From positions 26,256,474-26,320,473 of the forward strand of contig CM022679.1 of the NCBI GenBank assembly GCA_012295275.1: 64,000 bases of DNA, in the 5' to 3' direction. The notes beneath the pieces were generated by a model. That model searched no databases, was not told the origin of the DNA, and saw only the letters and a program-made list of their open reading frames with translations. Positions 1 through 14,212 of this stretch are shown piece by piece. How positions within the stretch are numbered: the stretch's first letter is position 1; each line of letters begins with the position of its first letter. This DNA comes from Chrysomallon squamiferum (Eukaryota > Mollusca > Gastropoda > Neomphalida > Peltospiridae). A program made the translations under genes and the position numbers.

Positions 1-372
1 TTTAAAAAAAAAATTCTATGTACACAACTGGGTATGAACTGAATATGTACTCAAATCTAAAATAATAAAAGTTATGATCTATCCTAAAAATAACAAAATA
101 ATATCAACAAATACTTTAAAGTGGAAATGTACAGTTATACACTATATATATATATATATACACATATATGTATATATTTATATATATAGGAGTTTTGTTT
201 GTTTTTTCTGCAAGATATGATGACTAGAAACATTTCTATACTTTCCAAAAATATATAACTTTGATAAATGACTTCTTATTTACATATATATATATTGTTC
301 AAAGTTAGTGTCTAATTGCCAATTTAGATCTTCAAAAAAAAAAAAATAATAATAATAGTAAAAAATAATAAA

Positions 373-412
<40 letters not shown>

Positions 413-782
413 TTTTAAATTTACTTAAAGCTGACACATCATTTTCATCAGCAGCAGCAGTACTATTTAATTCCATCGATAATTGCTCTATGCCAGTAAA
501 ACAGGCCACACATTTTAACCTAAATACATTATAAACTAATGAACAACATTTATGTTATTTAGATGTGGTGTGTAAATGTCACACTGTTGACGTTTATGTT
601 AAATGCTGTAATAAATGGGGCTCTGGCACGACTGTCACTACAACATTATCCGTTTCGTCAACATGAAAACAAAGCACAAACAGTTTATCAAGTTTCTTCT
701 CTGCCTAAATTATTGATAACAACAATTATTTACATTCCTTTTATGTTTTTCTAACATTTTTTTTTTTTTTTTTTTTTTTTCA

Positions 783-924
783 GGGCAGGTTAACGTCGAC
801 GACGTTTCGCCAACGTCGCAGCACCGCTACCAGCGACAGTCGACGTCAACTGCGACGGCTACAACGTGTGTCGCAAACGGACAGGGGACGATCGTGCAGC
901 GGCAACGACAGAACAAACTTTGAT
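783..924 (+). other. CpG-dense block within Dok-7 intron 2
   Basis: A block of about 140 bp is rich in CG dinucleotides (repeated GTCGAC, ACGTCG and CGACG words) inside otherwise AT-rich DNA. It follows a poly-T tract and a CAG at 781-783, so it resembles a plus-strand 3' splice site and exon. One plus-strand frame stays open to a TGA at about 920 with a Gln/Thr/Arg-rich peptide. No family is recognised. It could be a regulatory CpG block near the Dok-7 start or a decayed repeat. Confidence 0.3.
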
Positions 925-966
925 TAACTTTTTTTTGTTAGTGTAACAAAACTTTTGGCAACTTAC

Positions 967-1156
967 CAGCAACAGGAGAGGGTTTCTTCATAGCACACCA
1001 TCGCGTCTTCCACTGGAAAAAAAAGAACAAAACGCGGTGAACATCAGCAAGCCGTATCGCGAAGCAAGTGTAAAATATCAAAAGTGAATCGCTAAATACC
1101 TTTTTGCCGTCTCTAAACTTTATTCTCCCCTCCACTACCGCTGTTGTATCAGCCAT
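967..1156 (-). CDS. dok7: Dok-7-like docking protein, first two coding exons (partial)
   Basis: Exon 1 is 1156-1100 and starts at ATG 1156; it ends AAG|GTATTT in phase 0. Exon 2 is 1012-967, preceded by TTTTCCAG and followed by G|GTAAGT. The joined peptide reads MADTTAVVEGRIKFRDGKK, then WKTRWCAMKKPSPVA, with the next codon split after its G. This matches the start of the N-terminal PH domain of Dok-7 proteins, which carry VEG..K.RDGKKWK.RW followed by KPSPVAD. Dok-7 is a cytoplasmic adaptor with PH and PTB domains; in vertebrates it activates the receptor kinase MuSK at neuromuscular synapses. The remaining exons (rest of PH, PTB, C-terminal tail) are not seen in 1-966 and presumably lie beyond the left edge. 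The function in this organism is inferred from the family only. Confidence 0.75.
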
Positions 1157-1386
1157 ATTGGACCCATGTTCACTATGTGAGCTACATTCTGACAGGCATT
1201 TTGATTGGTTTGCAGACTACGGTAGACCGGTACCGCCAACATATCGTCGATATAATCACAGCGTCGGTGATTTCTTACACATCTGGTCCGACTCCAGAGC
1301 TATAAATGTAGCAATCTCACAGTTTCAGCTGCCAGCGATTAATAACATTATTTAGAGAATCACTGATTAACTGACTGTCTATCTAT

Positions 1387-1417
<31 letters not shown>

Positions 1418-1749
1418 TTATTACCAGTCACAAATAATTAATTATAGATTATAGACAAGCATTGAATTCAGTCTGATGTTTTTAATCCAAAGACATATTT
1501 GCTATACTATATATATGTATATATGTATGTATCGTATGTATGTATATACGTGTGTATATGTGTGTACGTTTAGGTAGATAGGCAGATAGATTGTATTTAT
1601 TGTATTTCATTTTATTTAGCTTTAATTAAGTTACCTTTATTTGGATGGCAAAATAAACATAAAAACGCACACACATACATATACACACACCAATACAGAC
1701 ACAATTACAAAAACATCTTTTTAATTCTAATGTATTTGTGTATTATTGT

Positions 1750-1780
<31 letters not shown>

Positions 1781-1908
1781 TACTATTATTATTTTAAAAT
1801 AATTTTAATGCATTGTCTCATTTTATATTTAAATTTTAAAATAAAATGTACAGGCAAATCAAAAAATAAATAAGTAAACAAATAATCGAACCAATCAGCC
1901 AAGGAATA

Positions 1909-1939
<31 letters not shown>

Positions 1940-2378
1940 GAATGAATGAATCCATCCATACATACATATATACATACATACATACATACATACATACATA
2001 CATACACACATACATACGTACATACATACATAAATACGTACGTAAATAAATAAATAAATAAAAAAACACTGACAATTCAGTCAGGAAGCCCTGTTTAAAT
2101 TAATAAAGAAATGTTTACAACAGACGGCAATGCTGACACTGTCACGTGACTCTCACGACATCTACAATTCCGTTCGATCCACAACGACGAAACGTAATTT
2201 AAACATGGCGCGGGAAAAACGCAAACAAACCTTCGGCTATTTTTGTTATCGATGCGCTACCGTACATTGATAGCGGGTAACTGATAAATTCCTTCAAGTT
2301 GATGGCGCGAGTCATAGCGAATTGTACCCACTGACCCTCGTTATTGTTCGAAACAATACCGTAATATTATTTTATTAA

Positions 2379-2582
2379 ATGAGGTGTATTTCTGGATTAA
2401 GCAGGATGCCAGTGCTTTGTCTGTTCACGGAAGACAATAAACGCGTAAAAGTAATGATCTCATTGAATGATGAAAGTGAAGAGGAAAAAAAATGCAGGCA
2501 AAAGCAATTTGCTGATGGCGAGTTAAAAGGTTTAATTTGTCAACGTGCATTGACAATTTACTTGCAGAATAGTGGCTGTTAG
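2379..2582 (+). CDS. Hypothetical 67-residue open frame or first exon
   Basis: This short frame does not consist of simple repeat. It encodes a mixed, charged peptide with a second Met at residue 10 (MPVLCLFTEDNKRVKVMISL) and an acidic-basic stretch (DESEEEKKCRQKQ). It follows a locally GC-richer segment (about 2140-2330) in an AT-rich region, as a promoter and first exon would. A weak donor-like AAAAG|GTTTAA lies near 2529. I do not recognise the protein, and a chance ORF remains quite possible. Confidence 0.25.
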   Translation: MRCISGLSRMPVLCLFTEDNKRVKVMISLNDESEEEKKCRQKQFADGELKGLICQRALTIYLQNSGC

Positions 2583-4050
2583 AGATAATATGTCAAAAGA
2601 TGCACACACATACACAAACACACGCTCACGCACAGTGATTGATTCATATTAGCATATAGATGCAAGCACGCGCAAGTTAGTTTTTAAATCTTTGAAAGAT
2701 GAAATATTTTTGTTTTCAACGATCTTTATTTATTTGTACTTTTTCTTCTTCTTCTTCTTCTTCTTCTTCTTCTCTAAAAACAATTTGAATAATTGATGCT
2801 CAACATGGATCAATAGAGCAACTGTCATGTTTCCATCTTTGTAGAATTTGTACCATTTGTAGAATTATTTACTAAACTGCCATCTGAAAGAGATGTTGTT
2901 TTGTTATTTTTAAGAAAGAAAGTAAAGAAGTACTTTCAAATTAACTGATGGTAATTGTTTTTATTAAATTATAGAAACAATCACACTGCCAATTTTGTCC
3001 GGTAATACTGTGGATGGAAATCATGCTTCTGAATTAGAGTACTGTTTCGAACGGGAAATGACAAAATAATATATTCTAACAACTGTGTTAAACGTCAGTA
3101 CTATTGTGGAGCATTAGCCAATTAAATTTATTTTGTTCAGCGTACTTCACAACGATATCAAACACAAATACCGAAACACTGATATAATTAATGCATAAAA
3201 CAAAATCAAATTAATTCGAATAAAATAAAATAAAATAAAATAAAATAAAACCATTATACATTAATTCAAATGAAAGTTTAGCTTTTTTAAAAAGGCACGC
3301 TGTTATGTAAAAGAAAGGATAGAAAAAGAATGAAAGAAAAACAAGAAAATAAATAAATGACCGGTTAGATTAAACATAATCCTAGAGTGTAAATAAAATA
3401 AACAACAACAAAAAATAAAAAAATAAAATAAAAATAATTAAAAAAAATGATTATAGTTACTATCAAAAATTAATTAAACAGATGTTCATTTACTGTTTTA
3501 TTTGTAATTATTTTTCAAAACACGAATAAAATTCTATTACCTACAATACATACTTATTATAATACTATCTCTAAATTAAATTTCATTCATTTATTTTTAA
3601 CTCATTTGTCTGTTTCTCGATGTTTATTTATCAAATTAGTTTCTTGGCTTGTTTATCGTCGTTATTTTCCTTGCCGCTATTTTTTGTTTTTAGTTGCCCT
3701 TGTTTTCGTCGTCGTCGTTGTTGTTGTTGTTGTTATTCAAATAGAGAGGCTACTCTCGTTCCACACATTTTCATGACGTGACCTGTTGACCTTTAGGAAT
3801 TACGGAACTGCCTGCAGCTACGGATGATGGCAGATTACGTCAAGCGGTCCTATCTGATAGTTTAATATTGCCATGTGTTGCATATCATACGTACACCACG
3901 AGGCGCGAAAACAGGTAGTGACCACCGCGGTTTACCTTACACGCATACACACAAACGCACACATACAAGCATCAGAAGGGTCTGCATCTATGCACATGAG
4001 GTAATATATTAATATATTTATTTACGTCTGTATGTAACAATATTTATGAA

Positions 4051-4081
<31 letters not shown>

Positions 4082-4564
4082 ATGAATGAATATATTTTTT
4101 TGTATGAATTTATGTCTGCATTTATTAAAGTAAATTAATTACATAGAGAAGTAAACATAGGCAGGTAGTTAGATCGGTACCTACGTGTGTGTGTGTATAT
4201 ATATATTTTTTTTTAATCAAATGACGCTTAGTGAATGGACTTTATACACAAGAAACCATCATGTCACAGCTTCCCTCCCCTTGTAAAATCCCTGGATTCC
4301 GCGCCTTACAGCTGCAAATCAGAACCCACTGGCTTGGTACATATATATATATAAATATAAATATCTCGGATAATCGCTGAGTTGTAGATATCTGCAGATG
4401 AAATGAAGTGACAGCTTGTGAAAAGTTTTAGTAAATAATCGTACAGCATGTGTTCATATTAGCTTGAACTAACAAATATAATGAATACTATAAAATAAAT
4501 ATATTACTGAGGTTGATGTTGTTGTTGTTGTTATTGTTATTGTTGTTGTTGTTGTCGTGATTAA

Positions 4565-4603
<39 letters not shown>

Positions 4604-5345
4604 CAGAGCATAAATATAAACAGTATTATAGACTATAACAATAATTTAGCGTAAATTCAGTATTGTTATTTGTTATTTAAACTATTTATTATTGTTTTGT
4701 ATGTTTTCTCCTTTATATATATATATAAACATACGGACAAATATTAATAACAAAGCTACCAATAAATATATTAATACTGAAATGTAACAAATAAAAAAAA
4801 ATGAAAACATCTAATTCCGTTTTTTTTGTTAATTTTTAATTTTAATTTTTTTTTTCTCGTTCTTTCTTTTCCTTTTGAATATTTTTCTTTTCAGTCCTTG
4901 CTTCTCCATATTTGTACAAATGGCTTCTGGGGCAAACGACACGATATAACGTAGCACCTTTCAGTCCGAGCTCTTGAAACATCGTTATTAATATAAGTTT
5001 TTTCATCTAAGCTTTCCATTAAGACGAATGAAATAAATTCAAGAAAGTATAAAAACTAACTTTCGAAATTTCTGTTTAAAAGGATAAAGGGAGGAAATTG
5101 TATTTCGCGTAACTATCTTAGTGTTTACAGGATTCTTCATTTCAGTTTAAGTGCCCTGTCAATAGCGGATATAATTTTCATTATTTATTTGTTTATTTAT
5201 TTATTTTATTTATTTATTTATATTTTAAAGTCTTTTGAATCCAACTCACAAAGTAAAGTCAGTCAATCATACACAGTTTTCTATTATAAAAGAACAGAGA
5301 AAAAGCCATAATCGTGGATTATCTCCCTTCGCACACTGAAATAGT

Positions 5346-5779
<434 letters not shown>

Positions 5780-6729
5780 GCGCGCGCACACACACACACA
5801 CATAAACATACACTTACATAAAAACACACATTTTCGTATTATCGAAAATATGTTGCACTAATAACACGTTTTAATTAAATTTTAAAATTTTCCCTCCTTC
5901 AGATCACAGAATAAGAAATAAATTATAAAAGCTGTAACTTTGATTACAGTCTTTTTTTAATCTGTTTTTCATTGATGCAAAACAATTAAAACTAATAATT
6001 ACATGCACCATTAAAAATAATTAAAAAATCGATTATAACACCTTGGTTAAACGACTACAAAACGCCTGTTTCTTGCTGCCAGTTACTGACGATTCATTTT
6101 GTTATTAGCATTCTGTCAGTGCTTAAACCAAATGTAAAGTGTGCGTAGTTATTGAAAGGTCCAGGTACGCTTGTAATGGACATAAGTGAAAATGTTTCAG
6201 CTGTTAGGAAATTCTGCATCGTGCTAAGCTACATGACAGTCTGAGAATCAGGAGACAATATCAATATGATGCGATGTCAGATTCATATTTTATTCGTTTG
6301 AATGTCATCGTTACTAACCAATAATATTAACATTATTTGTAAAACTTTGTATATAAAAAAAATAAAATATGAAACCTGTATAAATTAAATTACTCGAAAT
6401 CTGTCAAAATAAATAAATAAATAATTTCAATAAAACAAAAATAAGTAAATAAATAAATAAAACAGATAATCAAACTGTAACTTAGAAATTGAAAGAAACG
6501 AACAAATAAATAATTATTAAATTAAATTAAATTATTTAACTTTTAAAAAGTTAAAAAGTAAAATAAAGTAACATATTTCGTTGAGATTATTATTATTATT
6601 ATTATTATTAATATTATTATTATTATTGTTATTATTGTTTTTATTATTATTATTTATTTATTTATTTTTGGAAAACAACTACGAAAACTGGCGTCGCATG
6701 TGAAATTCTGAATTTCTCTTGAGGAAACA

Positions 6730-7071
6730 TCAGGTAAATCAATTATCTCCCCTGTGACTGCAGGTGGCTCTCGTTTTCAAAAGACAGGTATTCGGTCATA
6801 GTACCGTTTTGACAGGCCGAGGTTTCGTCACGGTCTGGTAACTCGACAGCGAAGTCAAGGTGCATGCTGGATTTTTCGTATCGTGACCTGATCGCTTTCG
6901 TAGGTTCTTGAATAATCTGTTACTTTGTGCAAAGTTTACTTTTCTCTGCAAGTTAAACATTACAACCTTTCTACTACAGAATTTTCACTTCTGTTTCTTC
7001 AAATCGTAAACAGGCGATTTTATATTAGTTAAGTTTAAGAACGACATTCGGCGGAAACCTGAAACTGAAAG
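6730..7071 (+). promoter_or_regulatory. Candidate promoter and 5' non-coding exon of the Ig/DB/FN3 gene
   Basis: This segment is less AT-rich than its surroundings and ends in a strong donor, CTGAAAG|GTAAGG, with the exon end at 7071. The first coding exon of the receptor gene (14556) begins with an acceptor only 11 nt before its ATG, so at least one upstream non-coding exon must exist. This is the best candidate seen upstream on the same strand. The transcription start cannot be placed. The link to the gene 7.5 kb downstream is an inference. Confidence 0.35.
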
Positions 7072-8347
7072 GTAAGGAAGATTTTGAGGTAATTTTCTTT
7101 TTGTTTTACATATGTAACTTTTGTTGTTTAGCTATGGCAGGGCAACAGCAACATGTCTGATTATTATCAAACGTTGTTGTTGTTTTTAATTTTACTACTG
7201 TTTACACCTCTTTCAACGACGTCTTCTATGGCTACTGCTAGTGCAACTCCAACTACTGCTGAGGCAACTTTTAGTATTTTCAAGTTTCATACAACTAGTA
7301 TAGCACAACAACGTCAATTATTACTATTAAATATTACCACCACGGCTACTACTACTACTACTACTACTATTACCACTACCAGCTCCCCACAAACAACTAC
7401 TAATACTGCTGTAGTAGCTTATCTTGAAATATGAAGAAAAACAGAACACACTTCGTAAACAAACACAACAGATACTGGCTAATATGTATTTCACTGCTCT
7501 TTATAATACATTATACTTGCTACCCTACAAAACATAGGTTTGTTTTGTTGCTTTAGTTGCTCAAAGTTTCTTTATAAGAAAAACATAACAGGCTATGTTA
7601 ACCTAGAGGTCAGAATCTTGTAAGATTTGAATTACAGAACCATTCAAAAAAAGTAAATCATACCTCACATAATTAATCCTGTATTAGCCATTTATCAGTG
7701 ACTGTGGTATGCATTTGTCAGTCTATGGGAAGGTTGATATTAAAAAATAAATATTTGTAAATAAGAATTACTCCTAAACTGTTAATAACATGTTTCTTTT
7801 GTTTTATTATATATATATATAAAACCTACACTTAAAACTGTTAAAACTGGAACTAATAATAAAATCAAAATATTGTTAAACAAATGAACGTTAATTTATT
7901 ATATCAGATGAAGATCTTTATTACGTGTCCCTTCTTTAAGTTTACTTCTGGTTTCTACTACAGCTGTATGTCCAGCATTCAGCCATGCCCAACTGACCTC
8001 ATTATATTTTTAGTAACAGATCATCATCAACAAGGTTGTATTCTGGGCGACAGCCAGTCATAAAAAAACCAGTATTTTTCATTATGTTGTGAAAGTATTG
8101 AGTATTCCCACATCTCACATCCTCTCCATTTTTCCCTTTCTCTTTTTTCTTTTTCTCTGTTTCCCTGTCTCTCCTCTTCCTCTCTCTTTCTTTCTCTGTT
8201 TTTCATCCACTTATTTCTTCCTGTCTCTCTCTCTCTGCATTCTTTTTATTATTTTCATGGTAGCTTTTCTCATCCATATTATCATATAAAAATCATAATT
8301 ATATTTAATACATAAGATGTTTATACAGAAATACCTGAACTTTTTAT

Positions 8348-8422
<75 letters not shown>

Positions 8423-9009
8423 TTCTCTCTCTCACTCACAAACACACACATACACATTAACACACTCATGTGGACAAATCTGTGATAACTATAAAAATTT
8501 GTCATTTAAATTTAAAAAAAGTAACATTCTATTCTAGAAATAATGAACCCTGTAAATTACATCTGAACTCCCATGAACTCTCTAAACAAAACAAAACAAA
8601 ACAAAACATCAACTCCCAAAACAAAACAAAACAGAACCTCTGCCCTAAATTAAATACTTTGCATGTGGCAAGATTCAGAGATAAACTGCTTCCCATTATT
8701 TATCTACCGATGTCAAGTTTTTCTTTTTTAACTCATTTCCAAAGATCAGATTGAAGATGAGCTACACTTTGACTTGAAAACCTGAGCCAGGAGTGACTTT
8801 ACTTAAATTTATTATTAGTCTTTTATGCTGTTTAAACAAATAATAATAAAAATAAAGAAAATAAAAATAATTTTTGTTTTTTTTAAAAAGCCTCTCCTGC
8901 TTGCTGTCATTAAAAAACAAAGAAAAAAACAACAACAAAAAAACTCCACTAAAGAACAAAAACAAAACAAATAATTAAACAAATCTTCACCAAAATAAGC
9001 AGGAAATAC

Positions 9010-9083
<74 letters not shown>

Positions 9084-10268
9084 CAACAACAATACACCAT
9101 TTTCTTAGTTTCCTTCAGTACATTTTTTTTTTTTCAGTTATTTTATTTTATTGTCAGCATATCTTTTGGCATATTTAACTTTAAAATATGTTAATTTTTT
9201 TATTTACTTATTTGTTTGTTTATGCTGTGTATGTCAGTGTATATATTTTATGTAGTGACAAACCAGAAAATATGAGACACTGTATTTTAAACTGGGTTCC
9301 ATTTTGTGCAGTATTCTTTTATTCTGTTTTTTACAATGTTAGATTACATGAAGCATGGCTGTTTACTGATACTTCAGTGGAGGTGTACATTACTTAGAAC
9401 CTCAGATCAATTTAACATCAGATATATATATATATATACATAGACAGATTGACATATATATAATGCATAGACTGAACTGTGTATCTGTGTATGTGACGTG
9501 TGAATTTATGGCTATAGTCTTTTAGTCTTTTTTAGAAGTAACAGAAATAAATTGTACATAATTTTAAAACTTAGACCAGTGTTGAATGCCTAATATATTA
9601 TCAGTTCAGTTTTAAATATTGTTAGCAAACTTTTGTATCAGTTCACATTTTAATCAGTTTGATATGTTGAATTCTGAAAACAGATAATTATATATTTTTA
9701 AGCTTTAAGAACAAAAAGAATTGTTATTTATTTCCATGAAAAAGTTTGACTTAAACAGAATTATTTAAAGAGTTCTACACAGTGAAATGAATATTCTTGT
9801 TTTTTGTCATGTTTTTACTAGATCATTTTACTATTTGTTTTAAATCTGATATTATTATTTGTTCATCATGTGGTCTTCCTTCTTACAGAAATATTTCTTT
9901 TCGTAAAAAAGTTTATACTTTAGACACACACACACACACAAAAACCCTGCATATATGTTACATACACATATATATATATATTTGCATACATAAAAATACA
10001 CAAACGCACATGCACACACACACAGGTATATACATTCATACATACACATGCATATGTTCAAACACACACACAAACTTACTGCAAGATATACCATTTTATA
10101 CTATATTTTGACCTTAAAAAGTTAAAGCATAAAGTTTGCCTGTTTGATTTATTTCTCTACATGCATTTCTTTATATGAGACATAATACATAGTGACATAT
10201 TATTTGTTCATTGTCTGGTTTTCTTTTTTAGACTAATATTTCTTTTTGTAAAACAGTTTTGTACTTTA

Positions 10269-10319
<51 letters not shown>

Positions 10320-11070
10320 TACATACATTGAAACACCCACCCACACACATACATACATATATTTGATCTGTTTTCATAATCACTGTATGCTTTATTTCTG
10401 TACATATGTTGCTTTATCAGAGGCATAATACATAGATAGTGATGTATCAAATGTCACACACAAAAACCTGTTAAAGCCAATATACATCAGGAAATATTTT
10501 TGAGATTTTAAAAATATTTTCTTTTCTTCTTTTTACCTGTCTATAGCATTTACACAATAGGATGTAACTGAAGAATATTTGTAAATAATTTTGTTGATGA
10601 TGTACATATTTTATCAGCTTATGTAGACATTTAATTTCTCTGAGAAGAAAAAAAGATTTAAAAAAAAAATTTGATTCTGTTTGGTGAAATAACAATTGCT
10701 ATTGTAATTAGCCACATGTGGCATGTATTTCACTGGTTTCAGTTCTGCTATGCCATGAACTCACACTTGTCACAGTTTCAGTACAGTTTTATGAATTAAT
10801 TTGACAATTTCCAGTTCCAACAGTTTGCTCCAGGTCTCGTTCATTGCAAGGCATAGCTTATGCTTTCCCCTTAACAGATAAAAAATAAATTAACACCACA
10901 GTCGAGGTGATTCCCAGTCATTTGTTTTTAATGTTGCTGATATTATTCTTATGTATTTGACAGTAATTTAAATTGAATTAATCAAATCATTTGTTCATTG
11001 GACAATATTATGTTTATTTTGATATTGAGGTATTTATATATATATATAGATAGATAGATAGATAGATAGC

Positions 11071-11140
<70 letters not shown>

Positions 11141-11326
11141 CATACATACATACATACATATGTACTTACACACACAAGTGTATCATGCACATAGATACAC
11201 ACTCAAGAGTGCACACATACATACACACCTACATACATACATACATACAAACACACATATACACATACTAATATATATATACATACACACAACACAGACA
11301 ACGCATTCATTAGATATACTAATTTG

Positions 11327-11364
<38 letters not shown>

Positions 11365-12100
11365 TTTCGTTCTAAAAATTTAAAACAAAATTTCAACATA
11401 AGACAGTTGTCACAGTTAACTTTTCTTTTGAAACATTTCACCTCACACATTTACCATACAGCTGTATTTGTATGAATAATTCAGCTTTTTTTACACTCAA
11501 CAGGATATTATGTGTAATACTGCACACGTTTAATTATACATGACAGGCTGTGTAATAACTTGTTTGTCTCTCCAACAGAGAGCAAGCACTCCTAGCTTGT
11601 CAACAAGTAATTAAAGAGTCCCATTTATTCACAGCCTGTGCAGTGGAAACACATACAGACACACAAACTCACACACATATATGTATATATATGTATAATG
11701 TATGGAAATGCATATAATGTATTTAGGTATGCATGTGAATGTAGATACATACATGTATGTTAGTGTGAATAGATACATGTTGTATGTGTGTGTTTAATTT
11801 TTGTTACCTATTTGAAAGTTTATAATGTTTAGAAACACATATTAGATGGTCTAGTCATTATGTGTCTGTGATAATATTTTACTGAATAAAACAACATTCT
11901 GGTTTGCACACACGTTGTTCTGACAAATACTAAAAGTTTGATGTGTTGACATGTTGTGTACTGAGACTTTCTTGTATTGATATGTTCATATGCTGACATT
12001 TTGTTGTGCTGATGTCTTTGTTGTTCTGACATGTTGTGTTGATATTTTGTTGTATTGACATTTTATTCTGACATGTTGATGTAGTGCTGACATCATGGCA
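7072..12100. other. Putative first intron, simple repeats only
   Basis: No gene is recognised. The stretch holds (CT)n with (AT)n at 8349-8422, (AAT)n at about 9009-9080, (CA)n at about 10270-10315, (GATA)n at about 11049-11140, and several CA/TA-rich tracts. A 93-codon Ser/Thr-rich frame at 7153-7434 has a hydrophobic start but looks like ACT-repeat translation. Confidence 0.6.
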
Positions 12101-12119
12101 TGCTGACACATTTTGTTTT

Positions 12120-13490
12120 ACTGACATATTGTTGTGCTGACATGTACTGACTTTCTGTTATGCTGACATGTACTGACTTTTTGATGTGCTGACATGTACT
12201 GACTTTTTGATGTGCTGACATGTACTGACTTTCTGTTATGCTGACATGTACTGAGTTTCTGTTATGCTGACATGTACTGACTTTTTGATGTGCTGACATG
12301 TACTGACTTTTTGATGTGCTGACATGTACTGACTTTTTGATGTGCTGACATGTACTGACTTTCTGTTATGCTGACATGTACTGAGTTTCTGTTATGCTGA
12401 CATGTACTGACTTTCTGTTATGCTGACGTACTGAGTTTCTGTTATGCTGACATGTACTGACTTTTTGATGTGCTGACATGTACTGACTTTTTGATGTGCT
12501 GACATGTACTGACTTTCTGTTGTGCTGACATGTACTGACTTTCTGTTGTGCTGACATGAACTGACTTTCTGTTGTGCTGACATGTACTGACTTTCTGTTG
12601 TGCTGACATGTACTGACTTTCTGTTATGCTGACCTGTTGTACTGACTTTTGGTTCTGCTGACATGTTGTACTGACTTTCTGTTGAACTAACGTACTGACT
12701 TTCTGTTATGCTGACAGGTTGTACTGACTTTCGGTTCTGCTGACATGTTGTACTGACTTTCTGTTGAACTAACGTACTGACTTTCTGTTGTACTGACCTG
12801 TTGTACTGACTTTCTGTTATGCTGACAGGTTGTACTGACTTTCTGTTGTGTTGACATGTACTGACTCTCTGTTGCACTGACATGTACTGACTTTCTGTTG
12901 TGCTGACATGTACTGACTTTCTGTTGTGCTGACATGTACTGACTTTCTGTTATGCTGACAGGTTGTACTGACTTTCGGTTCTGCTGACATGTTGTACTGA
13001 CTTTCTGTTGAACTAACGTACTGACTTTCTGTTGTACTGACTTTCTGTTATGCTGACAGGTTGTACTGACTTTCTGTTGTGTTGACATGTACTGACTTTC
13101 TGTTGCACTGACATGTACTGACTTTCTGTTGTGCTGACATGTACTGACTTTCTGTTATGCTGACATGTACTGACTTTCTGTTGTGCTGACATGTACTGAC
13201 TTTCTGTTGTGCTGACATGTACTGACTTTCTGTTATGCTGACATGTACTGACTTTCTGTTATGCTGGCATGTACTGACTTTCTGTTGTGCTGACATGTAC
13301 TGACTTTCTGTTGTGCTGACATGTACTGAGTTTCTGTTATGCTGACATGTACTGACTTTCTGTTATGCTGACATGTACTGACTTTCTGTTGTGCTGACAT
13401 GTACTGACTTTCTGTTGTGCTGACACATTGTACTGACTTTCTGTTGTGCTGACATGTTGTATTGACTTTCTGTTGTGTGTTGACACATTA
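12120..13490. repeat. 26-bp minisatellite
   Basis: Roughly 50 tandem copies of a 26-bp unit are present, built from CTGACATGTACTGACTTTCT followed by GTTGTG, with GTTATG and TTGATGTG variants. A diverged leading part reaches back to about 11935. Some units are shortened or fused, for example GTTGAACTAACG blocks that recur near 12680, 12765 and 13010. This recurrence shows that larger segments were also duplicated. The minus-strand frames over it (Ser/Gln/His/Val repeats) are repeat translations. Confidence 0.95.
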
Positions 13491-14212
13491 GTACAAGTTG
13501 TTCAGTGAGAAAACTCCTTTATTGCACCATCATCCTTTTTTATATAAAAGAAGAGAAGAAACAAAATGCACAGACATAAGAAGTGATCTAAACATAGGTT
13601 TTAATATCCATATTACTGGTAACTACAGACAGATGTTGAAGATAGAGAACACTAAAATGTTTACAAACCATGGTATATTACATTTCTCTTCTTTACAGAT
13701 ATTTTGATTTGCACAGTTCTGTAAATTTGCTTATATATATCTCTCTAGAAAGGGGTCTATGCATAAACCTGCTATATGTAATTTAATACACTGAAGAAGA
13801 ATTATCTATTTTTTAATCCATAAAATAAAGAAAAAAAAGAAAAAAAGTAGGAACATTAAAAATACTGTTTTTGAAAAACGTTTTTTGTAAGGTCAGACTG
13901 TTCTTTACATTGCCCTGACTTCATTGTCAAATGCACAGAACAAAAAAAGGATCAAATCCAGAGTACTGTACCAGGGATGTTTCATTAATGAGGGTTGAAT
14001 TATTACCTGAAACTGTTATTTCAATAAACAGTGGTACAGTCTGGCAGTGTTTTTTCATATGGCTTACAATATCACTTGTGACACCTCTGTAAGAAATCAA
14101 AACCCACTGAGAATGTGTGGCAGTTTAAAAGGAGATGCAGGTATCTTCACTCCATTGTTTAGAGTGGTTTTGTTGCAGGTTCTACAGTAATTGCTTTCAG
14201 TAAGTTTAGTAA

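Noticed and set aside
7153-7434. 93-codon Ser/Thr-rich frame with a hydrophobic start
   Set aside because: It is largely ACT-type repeat in an apparent intron. The signal-like start arises from TTG/TTA runs, and no family or splice evidence supports it.
12093-13296. Several minus-strand frames rich in Ser, Gln, His and Val
   Set aside because: They are translations of the 26-bp minisatellite in shifting frames; none has a non-repeat part.
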